From Natronomonas salina (lineage in GTDB: Archaea > Halobacteriota > Halobacteria > Halobacteriales > Haloarculaceae), in contig NZ_CP058335.1 of the NCBI RefSeq assembly GCF_013391105.1, forward strand, positions 1,550,001-1,614,000: a stretch of DNA of 64,000 bases, given 5' to 3'. The notes under the pieces were generated by a model. It was not told the DNA's origin and searched no databases. It was given only the letters and a program-made list of their open reading frames with translations. Positions within the stretch are counted from its first letter, which is position 1, and each line of letters opens with the position of its first letter. Positions 43,795 to 52,854 of this stretch are shown here, piece by piece. A program made the translations under genes and the position numbers.

Positions 43795-44160
43795 TCAGTC
43801 CGGCCCGCGTTCGGCATCGCTCGCATCCGCCGCTTCGATCCGCCGCCGACACTCGTCGCAGCGCTCCATGAGATCGTCCCGGTTCGCCGCCGTGTCGATC
43901 GACCCGAGGTCGAGGTCGTCCTCGTAGTCCAGCGGCGAGTCATGGTTCATCCCGCGGCGCCGTAGCTCCGCGGCCAGTTCGTCGTGTCGGCGCTGGATCA
44001 GCGAGGTATCCACCTGCTGGCGCTCCGCGTGCCCCTCGACGATGGCCGTCCCGTGCGGGTGGTTCTCGATGGTGCCGGCCTCCTGGTGCATCTCGGTGTG
44101 CTCTCCGAGCAGGTGCTGGTCGCAGAGCAGCGTCGGGTCGATGCCCCACATTCGTGTCAT
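43795..44160 (-). CDS. T4 endonuclease V-like pyrimidine dimer glycosylase
   Basis: This 121-aa protein has the same size and N-terminal layout as T4 endonuclease V. After Met1 come Thr2 (catalytic nucleophile in the T4 enzyme) and Arg3. Next is DQHLLGEHTEM, where Glu23 and His16 match the T4 positions. A later stretch QRRHDELAAELRRRGMNHDSPL resembles the T4 QIELIAECLKRGFN region. It should remove UV-induced pyrimidine dimers. The acidic C-terminal 45 residues are extra. It is a single gene, divergent from the gene at 44271. Confidence 0.75.
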   Translation of the reverse strand: MTRMWGIDPTLLCDQHLLGEHTEMHQEAGTIENHPHGTAIVEGHAERQQVDTSLIQRRHDELAAELRRRGMNHDSPLDYEDDLDLGSIDTAANRDDLMERCDECRRRIEAADASDAERGPD

Positions 44161-44270
44161 CGGTCTCTATCCCTCTGCAGGACTATCGGGGCCGAGGCCC
44201 GATAAGCACTGTATCTATCGCACACTGAAACCCTCACTAGCCCTAACTATCGAACCGGGGAGTATGCACC

Positions 44271-45194
44271 ATGTCCCTCCACGACGGTCAGCGCCGAGCC
44301 AGTCACACAACCAATCCGGTCGTGTTTGAATTCGCCATCGTCACCGCCGTCTTCGGTGGGCTCTATCTCTGGCAGGAAGCGCTCCGGGGGAGTATCCTGT
44401 CGCTCTTCGACCTATCCTTCGGCGGGGTACTCGCCGACGGCCTCGTCTACACCGGCCTGTTCCTCGGCGGCCTCGCCGCCTTCGCCGTTCCCTACGCACG
44501 CTACCGCGGCATTCGAATCGGCCTGTCGCTCCCGACGCGAACCGACGCCCGAGTACTCGGCCTGGCAGCCGTCGGCCCTGTCGCACTCGCGGCCCTCACG
44601 AAGCTCGTCGGCGTGCTCACGGGCGTCTCGTACAGCTCGCTGACCATGACCGCCGTGGCTGCTGACGCGCCGCTGACGCCGGTCCTGGCGATCGCCGGGC
44701 TCGGTATCCTCCTCGGGACGCCCGCGCTCGTGATCGTCTGTCAGGTCTTGGTCCAGGGGAGCTTCGAGCAGGCGGTCGGCAGCACTACTGCCGTCGTCCT
44801 GACGCCGCTGGTCGCCGGGTTCGCACTGTTGAGCGAGACGGGCGGCCTCGGTCCCGTCCCCGACCTCGGGAAGCTGATCGGGGTGGTGCTGTTCACGCTC
44901 CTGCTGGCTGGCAGCGTGGCTGGTGCGCAAAGAATCGGCAGTGGCCGACGCCGGATTCTGGCTGCCACGCCTGTTGCCCTGTTCGTCGCCGTCGTCGTCC
45001 TCTCGGGTATCGCCGAGATCGAGTCCGTCGCCGGCGGCCTGTTCGTCTTGCTGCACTTCGCCGTCCTCGGCATCGCCGCATACGGTTACGAGCGAAGTGA
45101 CTCCCTCCTCGTGCCAGCGGTCACCTACACGAGTCTCTTGCTGGCGAACTCGCTGATCGTATACTTCTTCGAGGCAGGGATGCAGAGCTGGTGA
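44271..45194 (+). CDS. polytopic membrane protein (CPBP-like layout)
   Basis: This 307-aa protein has eight to nine hydrophobic helices. Helix pattern and length are similar to the CPBP (Abi/Rce1-type) intramembrane protease group, but the EExxxR motif is absent (VLVQGSFEQAV at the similar site). I therefore do not call it a protease. No other family is recognised. It stands between the DNA-glycosylase gene and the ATPase gene. Confidence 0.55.
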   Translation: MSLHDGQRRASHTTNPVVFEFAIVTAVFGGLYLWQEALRGSILSLFDLSFGGVLADGLVYTGLFLGGLAAFAVPYARYRGIRIGLSLPTRTDARVLGLAAVGPVALAALTKLVGVLTGVSYSSLTMTAVAADAPLTPVLAIAGLGILLGTPALVIVCQVLVQGSFEQAVGSTTAVVLTPLVAGFALLSETGGLGPVPDLGKLIGVVLFTLLLAGSVAGAQRIGSGRRRILAATPVALFVAVVVLSGIAEIESVAGGLFVLLHFAVLGIAAYGYERSDSLLVPAVTYTSLLLANSLIVYFFEAGMQSW

Positions 45195-45311
45195 TCTGCG
45201 AGGGCGGAACTTCCTGAACTCGATCTTCTCCTCGCATCTTTTACTGAGCTATATCGTTAGAAGGGCAGCAGTGGGGACCCGCCCATTGCAGCCGTCAAAT
45301 GCGGACGTCGG

Positions 45312-46874
45312 TCAGCACAGTAACAGGAAGAACCAGTAGGGCAGGCGGATGAGACGGTCGTCCTGCACGGCGATCGGCTCGTCGGTCGAGACAGTATCGC
45401 CGACGAGCAGGAGGCCGACGGGGGCGTCGTAAGTGTCGAGGAACTCGGTCAACGCCGCCTCGACCGAATCGACGGGCGGTCGATAACCGAAGCCGACCGG
45501 GACTGGTGTTCCGTCCACCTCGAAGATGAAATCGACAGTGTCCTCGCGGCCGCGCCAGTACTGGACCGACGGCTCGACGGTCCGCCCCTGGATCGCTTCG
45601 ACGCCGTACTGGAAGCGCATCGTGTGATCGAAGGCGGCCGCCCGTGCGAGGTCTGCCTCGCGGTCGAAATCGCTGAGCACCCGCGATGCGTCCCCGTCGG
45701 CGAGCGCCGTGACGAGACCGGTGTCGCGCAGGTAGAGCCGAACCGAACGCGGTCGGCTGTTGTCGTATTCGGTCACCCCGTCGAGGAGGTACAGCTCCGA
45801 CAGCGCCGGCAGGTAGCTGTCCGTGATCGTCCGTCGGTCGACGTCGAACAGGTCGACCAGTCGCTGGTAGCGGATCGGATCGCTTGCACAGTCTCGAGCG
45901 GCGAGTGCACACAGCCGCTCGAGGTCGGCGATCGTCTGGATGGTCTCGAAGCCGGGGACGTCCTGATAGAGCGCGTCGCGGACGTCCTTGCGGAGGCGCT
46001 CGTAGTCGCGCCGCGATAGCTCGCTCGCGGAATCGACGACGCCCTCCTGGCTGTAGCTGAGGACGCCGCCCATCGCCAGGTAGTCGACGACCTGCGACTG
46101 GATGCGGCGGGTGTCGTCGGCGATGCGGTCGTACTGCTCCCGCAGCCCCTCGACGAACAGGTCGATGTCACCCGTCTCGACGGCCGTCGGCAGGGACTGC
46201 TCGCCCGTTCGGAGTGGTGTTGGCGACACGCGTTTGTCGTCGGCTTCCAGGTCCGGATACAGCGTGTAGATGTAGTCGCGGAACTTCTCGGGGAGGATCG
46301 GCTGGACGTCGTACTCGGAGGCGTCGATCCCGACGCGGTCGAGCTCGCGTTCGACCTGGATGCCGGCGCTCGCGGTGACGATCACGTGCCGGTCGGGGGC
46401 GTCGAGAAGCTCGCTGACCGGTCGGCCCCAGCCGGTGCTGTTGGGTTTGCTCGCGTGCTCGACCTGGTGGACGTCGTCGAGCACGACGAACTGTGGGGTC
46501 GGGTCGTCAGCCCGGCCCAGAATCCGGCTCTCGTAGTAGCGGACGGCCTGCCGGAGCTGCTCTGCGGACTGGAGCTGATAGAGCGGGTCGGCGTCGAAGG
46601 GGACGTAGAGGAACTGCTCCGGGTCCGCCCCCGCTTCGATGCGATGCTGGACGAACTGCTCGAGGAGCGTCGACTTCCCGACGCCCCGTCGGCCGACCAG
46701 CGCGGAGATGGGGTGGTCCTCGAACTGGCTGATCGCCTCGTCCGGGCGGGCGAGGTGATAGAAGTCGCTCTTCTGGCGTGCGGGCAGCGAGAGTGAATCG
46801 ACGCCGTCCTCCCACCATGGATTGTGATCGTGTAGCCGACGCAAGAGCGCCCCACTCGCCTCGTCCGTGCTCAT
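45312..46874 (-). CDS. AAA ATPase of the DUF4143 group
   Basis: This 520-aa P-loop protein has Walker A LVGRRGVGKSTLLEQF near residue 62 and Walker B FVVLDDVHQVEH near 130. A sensor-like HVIVTASAGIQV stretch follows, then a helical/winged linker. The C-terminal DUF4143-type domain corresponds to an archaeal restriction-like fold. In this family that fold ends with a D...ExK-like triad; here VDFIFEVDGTPVPVGFGY keeps D and E but the K position reads GFG, so nuclease activity is doubtful. The C-terminal end is hydrophobic. It lies upstream of a palindrome at 47000-47015. Confidence 0.8.
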   Translation of the reverse strand: MSTDEASGALLRRLHDHNPWWEDGVDSLSLPARQKSDFYHLARPDEAISQFEDHPISALVGRRGVGKSTLLEQFVQHRIEAGADPEQFLYVPFDADPLYQLQSAEQLRQAVRYYESRILGRADDPTPQFVVLDDVHQVEHASKPNSTGWGRPVSELLDAPDRHVIVTASAGIQVERELDRVGIDASEYDVQPILPEKFRDYIYTLYPDLEADDKRVSPTPLRTGEQSLPTAVETGDIDLFVEGLREQYDRIADDTRRIQSQVVDYLAMGGVLSYSQEGVVDSASELSRRDYERLRKDVRDALYQDVPGFETIQTIADLERLCALAARDCASDPIRYQRLVDLFDVDRRTITDSYLPALSELYLLDGVTEYDNSRPRSVRLYLRDTGLVTALADGDASRVLSDFDREADLARAAAFDHTMRFQYGVEAIQGRTVEPSVQYWRGREDTVDFIFEVDGTPVPVGFGYRPPVDSVEAALTEFLDTYDAPVGLLLVGDTVSTDEPIAVQDDRLIRLPYWFFLLLC

Positions 46875-46999
46875 ATCGGTGTCTTGTCCCTCATTCTAGA
46901 CCCTGTACGATGACTGTTACGGATGATCGCTTTCAGTTGTCAGACCATTACCCGCCGGAAATCTACGCCCGAATGTGCTTTCTGCGCTATTAACTCACC

Positions 47000-47015
47000 T
47001 CTAGATGCATCTAGA
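47000..47015. promoter_or_regulatory. perfect 16-bp palindrome beside TTTAAA element
   Basis: TCTAGATGCATCTAGA is a perfect palindrome. Five bases further lies GGTTTAAACC (47021-47030), itself a palindrome and a good TATA-type box for a rightward transcript. The site is a candidate operator for the 47107-48943 genes, between them and the divergent ATPase gene. Confidence 0.55.
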
Positions 47016-47106
47016 CAGAAGGTTTAAACCAACAACCCTCATACTAGAGCGTGCGAAGTCCCCGAAAGGCACATCGCGATGTTGGTTATGGTGTGCCAAT
47101 CTGGGG

Positions 47107-47598
47107 ATGGAGCGTGTGTATCGGTCCGGGTCGCAATCCAGGCAGTACGGCCCGGTGACCACCGACTGCGACCACCAACAGATGGATTCAACTGACACAC
47201 TGCGAGGCGGGACTCGGCACGAACTCACCGTGGAACCCGGCGCGTCACCGGGTCGCGACGGTGAGGGGGACAGGGCCCGGCAGTGGATCGGCGACGAGGA
47301 CGAGACAGGCAGCCTGTTCGGCCCTCCCAGCGTCGACCCACAGCCGGCCCTCCGGACCGGGGTGACATATCGGTTCGCGGGCATCTGGGGATGCACCCAC
47401 GTCGCCCCGGTGGCCGGGTGTGCCGAGACAGCACAGCAGGCGATCCAAGGGGAGGACCGGACCTGTAGGGGGTCACTCCCGTGTGGGGAGTCGAATGACG
47501 AAGGGGACCTCACCATCGACGACAGCGAGTTTGAACCCCTCCGTCCGCTGCAAGCGACTCTACTCTCGGCTGCCCCGGAGGTGACGGGGGATGTGTGA
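47107..47598 (+). CDS. uncertain hypothetical gene before HEAT protein
   Basis: This frame of about 163 aa starts MERVYRSGSQ. An acidic middle (GDEDETGSLFGPPSV) and Cys-containing stretches (IWGCTHVAPVAGCAET, CRGSLPCGES) are seen. Its stop overlaps the HEAT-protein start (ATGTGTGA), an operon-like feature. However, no family is recognised and composition is only partly haloarchaeal. The start is chosen downstream of the TTTAAA element; a frame from 47005 runs over the promoter. It could be a real gene or a chance frame. Confidence 0.35.
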   Translation: MERVYRSGSQSRQYGPVTTDCDHQQMDSTDTLRGGTRHELTVEPGASPGRDGEGDRARQWIGDEDETGSLFGPPSVDPQPALRTGVTYRFAGIWGCTHVAPVAGCAETAQQAIQGEDRTCRGSLPCGESNDEGDLTIDDSEFEPLRPLQATLLSAAPEVTGDV

Positions 47599-48943
47599 GG
47601 CCGCCGAGTGCGACGTCGAGTACGAGACGAAAGGCGACATCCGACCGTCGGGGCTCGACGAGTTCCGATCATTCCTCGCCGAGCAAGCCGACGCGGCAGC
47701 GTACGAGCTCGCGTACACCGACGACGAGGGAGACCACCAGCGGCTCGTCGCGAAGCTGCGTGTCATCGAACGGACGGTCGAGCGCCCGGCCGCAGCGATC
47801 GCCGTGGCGTGTACGGCACTCACGCCGGATGAAGACGACTGGACCGTCCGTCTCGACAGTATCGACCGGGTGACCGCCCTGGAACTACCGTCGGATGAGG
47901 CCCTCACAGGGGAGCCCACACCGAAGTACGATAACGCCGGTGCGTTCCTGAATCTCGCTCGGGTGGCACCCGAGCGGATCGACGTCCCGGATCTCGTCGC
48001 GTTCCTGCGGGGCGCCGACGACGACGGCCGGGATGCGGGGCTCGGCGCCCTCCGGTCGGCGCTGCGTGCAGACCCGGAGTCGGCCGAGGTCGCAATACCG
48101 CTGCTCCGCGACCTGCTGGCCGAGGAGCACAACGTGACGCGCGTCCTCGAGATTTTGGCGACCGTCACCGGCGAGCGGCCGGCCGAGGTCGCACCGTTCG
48201 TCGAGGAGCTCAGGCCGTACCTCGGCGACGACGGAGAGCGTCGTGCCTACGCCGCGGAGTGTCTCTCGGATATCGCCGCCCACGACCCCTCGGACGTGAT
48301 GGCGGCTGTGCCGGCGCTGGCGTCGCTCGTCGACGACCGCGACGACGGGGTCACCCACGCGCTGTTCGCGCTGAACCGGATCGCCGCGGAGCATCCCAGC
48401 GAGGTGCTGCCCGCGGCGCCGACGCTCTCCGACGCGCTCGCCGAGCCGTCGCTCTCGAGCTCGGATCGCCTGAACGCGACCGCGGCGCTCGGCCGGGTGG
48501 CCAGCGAGTATCCGGATGCCGGCCTCGACACCGTCGACGACCTCGTCGAGCTCCTCGATTGTGACGATCCCAGACTCCGGGTGAACGCGACCGGCGTGTT
48601 GAGCGACGTGGCCGTCGTCCACAGCGGTGCGCTCGTCCCGCACGTCGACGAGCTCGAGTCGCTGCTGTACAGCGACGACGAGTACACCCTCATTAACACG
48701 TCGGCCGGCCTCGGCCGGATTGCGGAGGTCGAACCCGAGGCAGTCGAGCATTTCACGGATCGCTTCGTCGAGCTGCTCGACCACGACCAGGAGGTCGTCC
48801 GCGAGAACGCCTGCTGGGCGCTCGGCTACCTCGAAGCCGAATCGGCCCTCGAGCGTCTCGAAGCGGTTCGACTCGACGACGAGGCGGAACGCGTCCGCAA
48901 CATCGCCGCCTGGGCGATCGCCGAGATCGAGGGGTGGGCGTAG
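47591..48943 (+). CDS. HEAT-repeat protein
   Basis: This 450-aa protein has an acidic N-terminal domain (about residues 1-110), then roughly eight HEAT/armadillo-type helical repeats: YAAECLSDIAAHDPSDVMA, ALFALNRIAAEHPSEVLPA, NATAALGRVASEYPDAGLDT, NACWALGYLEAESALERLEA. Such repeats bind proteins or RNA. Its C-terminus has the classical VRNIAAWAIAEIEG. The start overlaps the preceding frame. A VWA gene follows after 76 bp in the same direction, suggesting a shared transcript. Confidence 0.85.
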   Translation: MCEAAECDVEYETKGDIRPSGLDEFRSFLAEQADAAAYELAYTDDEGDHQRLVAKLRVIERTVERPAAAIAVACTALTPDEDDWTVRLDSIDRVTALELPSDEALTGEPTPKYDNAGAFLNLARVAPERIDVPDLVAFLRGADDDGRDAGLGALRSALRADPESAEVAIPLLRDLLAEEHNVTRVLEILATVTGERPAEVAPFVEELRPYLGDDGERRAYAAECLSDIAAHDPSDVMAAVPALASLVDDRDDGVTHALFALNRIAAEHPSEVLPAAPTLSDALAEPSLSSSDRLNATAALGRVASEYPDAGLDTVDDLVELLDCDDPRLRVNATGVLSDVAVVHSGALVPHVDELESLLYSDDEYTLINTSAGLGRIAEVEPEAVEHFTDRFVELLDHDQEVVRENACWALGYLEAESALERLEAVRLDDEAERVRNIAAWAIAEIEGWA

Positions 48944-49019
48944 CCAGGCGGCCGCGACCACATCGACCGGCACGACTGCATCGCGCGTTCGAACATCACG
49001 GCTCGACACTACTCAACCA

Positions 49020-49661
49020 ATGACAACGAAAACCCACGTCACGTTCGTACTAGATTCCTCCGGCTCGATGGCAGCTATCGAGGACGACACCCGGGGCGGC
49101 TTCAACGTCTTCCTCGAAGAGCAGCGCGAAGAGGAGGGGGACGCGACGGTGACGCTGTACAACTTCGATACGAACGTCGAGTGCGTCTACCGGATGGCAC
49201 CGATCGAGGCCGCCGACACGCTCGATACGGACAACTACCGCCCGGGCGGACAGACGGCGCTGCACGATGCCCTCGCGACCGCCATCGACGAGACCGCCGA
49301 CGGGATCGAGGGGCTGGCGGAACCCGACCGACCCGAGAACGTGATCGTCGTCGTCCTGACCGACGGCAAGGAGAACGCCTCGGAGACACCCCAGCAGCGG
49401 GTACGGGAGAAGGTGACCTATCGGCAGACGGAGGACGACTGGGAGTTCCTCTTCATCGGCGCCAACCAGGACGCCGCGCTCACCGCCGAGAGCATGGGGA
49501 TGGCCGCCGAGAAGTCACTCGACATGCACCACAGCGGCGACGGTGTCAAGGCGGCACAGGAGTCCACCTCCAAGAGCATCAGCCGCGCCCGCAGGGAGGG
49601 TTCGACCGGTGGGTACGACGAGAGCGACCGAGCCCAGCAGAACGATCCCGAGAACCGCTAA
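49020..49661 (+). CDS. VWA (von Willebrand A) domain protein
   Basis: This 213-aa soluble VWA protein has MIDAS residues DSSGSM near residue 12, GGQTALHDALA near residue 80 (Thr), and LTDGKENASET near 115 (Asp). A charged C-terminal tail follows. Without a signal it should be intracellular and bind partners via a metal ion. The gene follows the HEAT-repeat gene in the same direction; both are protein-interaction modules. Their joint role is unknown. ATG 49020 is preferred, as it gives the VWA domain at the start. Confidence 0.85.
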   Translation: MTTKTHVTFVLDSSGSMAAIEDDTRGGFNVFLEEQREEEGDATVTLYNFDTNVECVYRMAPIEAADTLDTDNYRPGGQTALHDALATAIDETADGIEGLAEPDRPENVIVVVLTDGKENASETPQQRVREKVTYRQTEDDWEFLFIGANQDAALTAESMGMAAEKSLDMHHSGDGVKAAQESTSKSISRARREGSTGGYDESDRAQQNDPENR

Positions 49662-49772
49662 TCAGTGTAGATATCGACGGTAGCTAACTTCGGCCGACTC
49701 AGAGTGGGATTAGCTCGTCAGGTATCTCCATGTGAGGATACAGCGCTCCTTTAGCTGCAGAAGGCCTGTCGA

Positions 49773-50060
49773 TTAGAGATCCCCGCGAAGGTGGATCTTC
49801 TCGTCCGCTTTGGTCTCGATCGCATCCTCGTGGACGTCGTACTCGTCGGTATCGCTGTCGGCCCATCCGAGGTCTGCCTTGGTCGTCTCCAGGAGTGACG
49901 GATCCGGATCGACGGAGGCCGTCTGGTTCGTGATTTCCGTCACGATACCGAGTGTGTTCCCGCTCGCGTCGACGACTTCCTTGCCCTCGTCAGCGTCTGT
50001 AAGAGTTACGCTCACTGTACGTTCGTTCGCCAGCTCCCCGGTAGTAGGTTCGGGCTGCAC
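49773..50060 (-). CDS. PRC-barrel-like protein
   Basis: This protein of about 95 aa matches the haloarchaeal PRC-barrel group: TDADEGKEVVDASGNTLG, then ASVDPDPSLLETTKADLGW, and KADEKIHLRGDL at the end. The start is uncertain: GTG 50060 or TTG 50066. Upstream the same frame reads into plausible protein across one TAG codon (near 50118), so the 5' end may be truncated or mutated. PRC barrels bind proteins or small ligands; the role is unknown. Confidence 0.65.
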   Translation of the reverse strand: MQPEPTTGELANERTVSVTLTDADEGKEVVDASGNTLGIVTEITNQTASVDPDPSLLETTKADLGWADSDTDEYDVHEDAIETKADEKIHLRGDL

Positions 50061-50066
50061 TTGCAA

Positions 50067-50861
50067 CCGGAAGGTATCACCCGCCGTCTCTGAATCGACG
50101 AGCGTCCCGCACTGATTCTGCTACGGTCCCCAGCTCGATTCACGCCCTCGATCGAGCAGCCGATTCGAGTCATCGGCTACGATTTCACGAGAGCCAACTG
50201 GTTCGTGTGATTCCTCGCGGTTCGTCCAGCCGGACGGCGATTGAACACCTTGAATCACTCGTCAGCTATCATCTTTACATAATAGAAAATCTCCCGATAT
50301 ATCGTTGTCGTATGGAGTCGAATTATTATTACTCACACCGCACAGCCCACGGTGGTGAAACCGGAATTTCAGTCGCGCTTGCTTGCATAGTCGAATGACA
50401 GAGGAACTGTTACAGAGAATAGCCATCGAGAACGCTGTGAATCCCAAATTCCTCCGAACTTAGATGCATCACCGACAGATCGTGGAGATGATGAAGGGCC
50501 TATGTTGAGAGTTTCGAGTGAAACCCCTTTAGCACCGTTCTGCGCCTTCGTCAGCTGTGATAGACACATTCCTCCTGTAGACTGTCGTACCGTCTGCTGG
50601 TTCTTGGGATTTCCTCACCGAACCTGATGCGATAACATATTTGATATATAATAGTTCTCTCTACCCTTCAAATTTCGTATGGTTAGATATGGTTGGATTG
50701 TAGGTGAGTCCCTATCGACGACTCTCCATACTCGTTGTGATCGTGCTACTCGACTTCAAGTTCTCTACAAGCATATTTTCCGATCGTTCTACTACCCGTC
50801 CAGTAGAATACGTACAGCAACTAACCCGGCCCGATACAGACAGCTAACCCGATATCGTCGC
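50067..50861. other. 795-bp gene-poor, AT-rich region
   Basis: No gene is convincing. The frame above the PRC-barrel gene continues to about 50250 with one stop, and AT-rich parts (50270-50340, 50630-50690) could contain promoters or decayed mobile DNA. The RdfA-SMC operon ends at its right side. Confidence 0.5.
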
Positions 50862-52799
50862 TCAGAGGTCGGTGATGCGATGATAGTTGTCGTCAAGCGC
50901 CTCGGCGTCCTCCGGCAGCAGAGCTACGATGAGGTGGTCGCTGTACTCTTCGAGATGGTTCACGAGCGTCGCGATTCGGTCCGAATCGATCGCCTCCAGC
51001 GAGTCGAGGAGCATGAACGGGACCGTCTCGTAGACGTTGTGGGCGAGGTAGCCCGCCAGCGCGAACACGAGTCCGGTCACCTCTCGTTCGCTCTCGCTCA
51101 GGTGCTCGATCGTATCCTCGTACGTCGCGCCACTCTCGGTTTCGCGGATGATGTGCAACTCGAAGATGCGTTTCGTGACCTTGCGTCGACCCTCGCGGAC
51201 CTCGCGTTCGACCCGCTCCAGCCAGATGCGCTCGAGGTTCCGGTACTCGAGGATGTCCAGGACGGTGTCCATGTGCTCGTTGAACGCCTCGATGGCCTGG
51301 GACTCGATCCGATCGATCTTCGTCCGCAACGTCTCGATCTCGGCGTCGATCTCGGCGCGACGCTCGACTAACTCACTTTCGTCGTCGAGACGGGCCTCGA
51401 TCTCGGCGATCTCGGCTTCGACGTCTTCCAGGTCGCCCTCCAGGCGTCCCAGTTCGTACTCGTACTGGTTGGCTTCCTTGTGGAGGTCCAGGACCTCTTC
51501 GTACGAGTCGTCCTCCAGGTCCGCGATCTCGGCTTCGAGGGATTCGATCTCGTCTTGGAGTTCCTCACGTCGATCGCCGAGCCGGTCGATGGTCGCCTCG
51601 CTCGTCTCGATCTCGGCTTCCGCCTCGTCGATGCGACGCTCGAGTTTCTCGCGCTTCCGTTGCTGCTCTCGGAGCTCCCGGATCTCCGTCGACAGCTCGT
51701 CGATCTCTGACTCGATGTCGTTTACCTCCCCGAGCTTGTTCTGACTGAGTTCCTGGAGGCGACTGACGGTCGTCTCGATCTGGTCTTCGGGGACCTCGCT
51801 GCCACAGGTCCAGCAGGTCACCGTCTCGTCGGGCAACAGTTCCTCGGTGACGTCGTCCGCCGGCTCCTCCAGTGCGTCCAGCACGTCACCGCTGGCGTCT
51901 TCCAGCATCTTCCGGTTGAACCCGATGACGCTCTGTATCTCGTTGACCTCCGACTCGAGGCGGCGTTTCTTCTCACGCAACTGGTCGCGCCGTGACTCCC
52001 GCTCGTCGATGTCCCCGATCGGCGCTTCCGGGAGTTCGTCGAGCTCGGCCGCTGCCTCCCGCTTCTCGGCCCGGATGGATTCGAGGCTCTCGCGCTCCGT
52101 CTCGAGGTCGTAGCGGACGTCCTCGATGGTCGAGCGCTTCACCCGGAGCTCCTCTAACCGCTCCTCGAGTTCGGCCTTCTCCTCGCGTGTCTCCTCGACG
52201 TCCGCGTCGCGCTCTTCGATCTCCTCCTCCAGTGACGCCAATTCCTCGCTCGTCTCCTCGATCTCATCGCGAAGCTGCGTCCGGCGCTCCTCCAGCGACG
52301 GGAGCCGATCCTTCAGTGAATCGAGCTCCTCCAGTTCGCGTTCGACCTCTTTTCGCTCCTCGACGAGCCGGTCGATCTCACGCTGGATCTCGTCGGTATC
52401 GATCGGCCGCATGATGAGATCGCGAAGGTTCTCTTGGGTGACGACCGCTCGTCGGGCTTCGTTGGATTCGAGCAGGAACGCGAAGAGGTCCGCTATCGTC
52501 GAATCCTCGAGATAGGGGTCGCCAGTACTGCTGAACGACGTCCCCTGACGTGTCAGTTCGCGGGTGTACGTCTCCCCCTCCAGCTCGAGTTCGACAAAGG
52601 CCTCGTCGGCGTCGCCCTTCATCGACACCTGGTCACTGCCGAGGGCGGCCATGATCGCTTGGAGGAACGACGTCCGGTTCGTCGCGTTCTCGCCCTTCAG
52701 CACGGTCACACCCGGAGAGAACGTAACTTCGGTCTCGTCGATTCCGCCGATGTTCCGCGCCCGTATCGAGACGGGGTCAGTCTTCTGACGAGAACTCAT
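50862..52799 (-). CDS. archaea-specific SMC-related protein
   Basis: This 645-aa protein has an SMC/Rad50-like plan. An N-terminal ATPase half carries GENATNRTSFLQAIMAALG, where the P-loop Lys is replaced by Arg43 as in haloarchaeal SMC-related proteins. Very long coiled coils lie at about residues 135-300 and 340-530. A zinc-hook-like CWTCGSEV (Cys329, Cys332) lies between them. The C-terminal half has a signature-like HLSESEREVTGLVFALAG and Walker B FMLLDSLEAIDS. It probably binds DNA or chromatin. The gene follows rdfA on the same strand with a 55-bp gap. Confidence 0.85.
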   Translation of the reverse strand: MSSRQKTDPVSIRARNIGGIDETEVTFSPGVTVLKGENATNRTSFLQAIMAALGSDQVSMKGDADEAFVELELEGETYTRELTRQGTSFSSTGDPYLEDSTIADLFAFLLESNEARRAVVTQENLRDLIMRPIDTDEIQREIDRLVEERKEVERELEELDSLKDRLPSLEERRTQLRDEIEETSEELASLEEEIEERDADVEETREEKAELEERLEELRVKRSTIEDVRYDLETERESLESIRAEKREAAAELDELPEAPIGDIDERESRRDQLREKKRRLESEVNEIQSVIGFNRKMLEDASGDVLDALEEPADDVTEELLPDETVTCWTCGSEVPEDQIETTVSRLQELSQNKLGEVNDIESEIDELSTEIRELREQQRKREKLERRIDEAEAEIETSEATIDRLGDRREELQDEIESLEAEIADLEDDSYEEVLDLHKEANQYEYELGRLEGDLEDVEAEIAEIEARLDDESELVERRAEIDAEIETLRTKIDRIESQAIEAFNEHMDTVLDILEYRNLERIWLERVEREVREGRRKVTKRIFELHIIRETESGATYEDTIEHLSESEREVTGLVFALAGYLAHNVYETVPFMLLDSLEAIDSDRIATLVNHLEEYSDHLIVALLPEDAEALDDNYHRITDL

Positions 52800-52854
52800 T
52801 ACGTGGGTCTCACGCGGGACGTGACGTAAATGTAGTGACTGTAATCATCAAGGA

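Noticed and set aside
46910-46993. 27-codon frame between the ATPase gene and the palindrome
   Set aside because: Composition is not acidic, no family match or ribosome site is seen, and it lies across a probable promoter region.
50490-50530. Stretch similar to the start of a haloarchaeal CRISPR repeat (GTTTCGAGTGAAACC)
   Set aside because: It occurs once, with no repeated units at 60-75 bp spacing.
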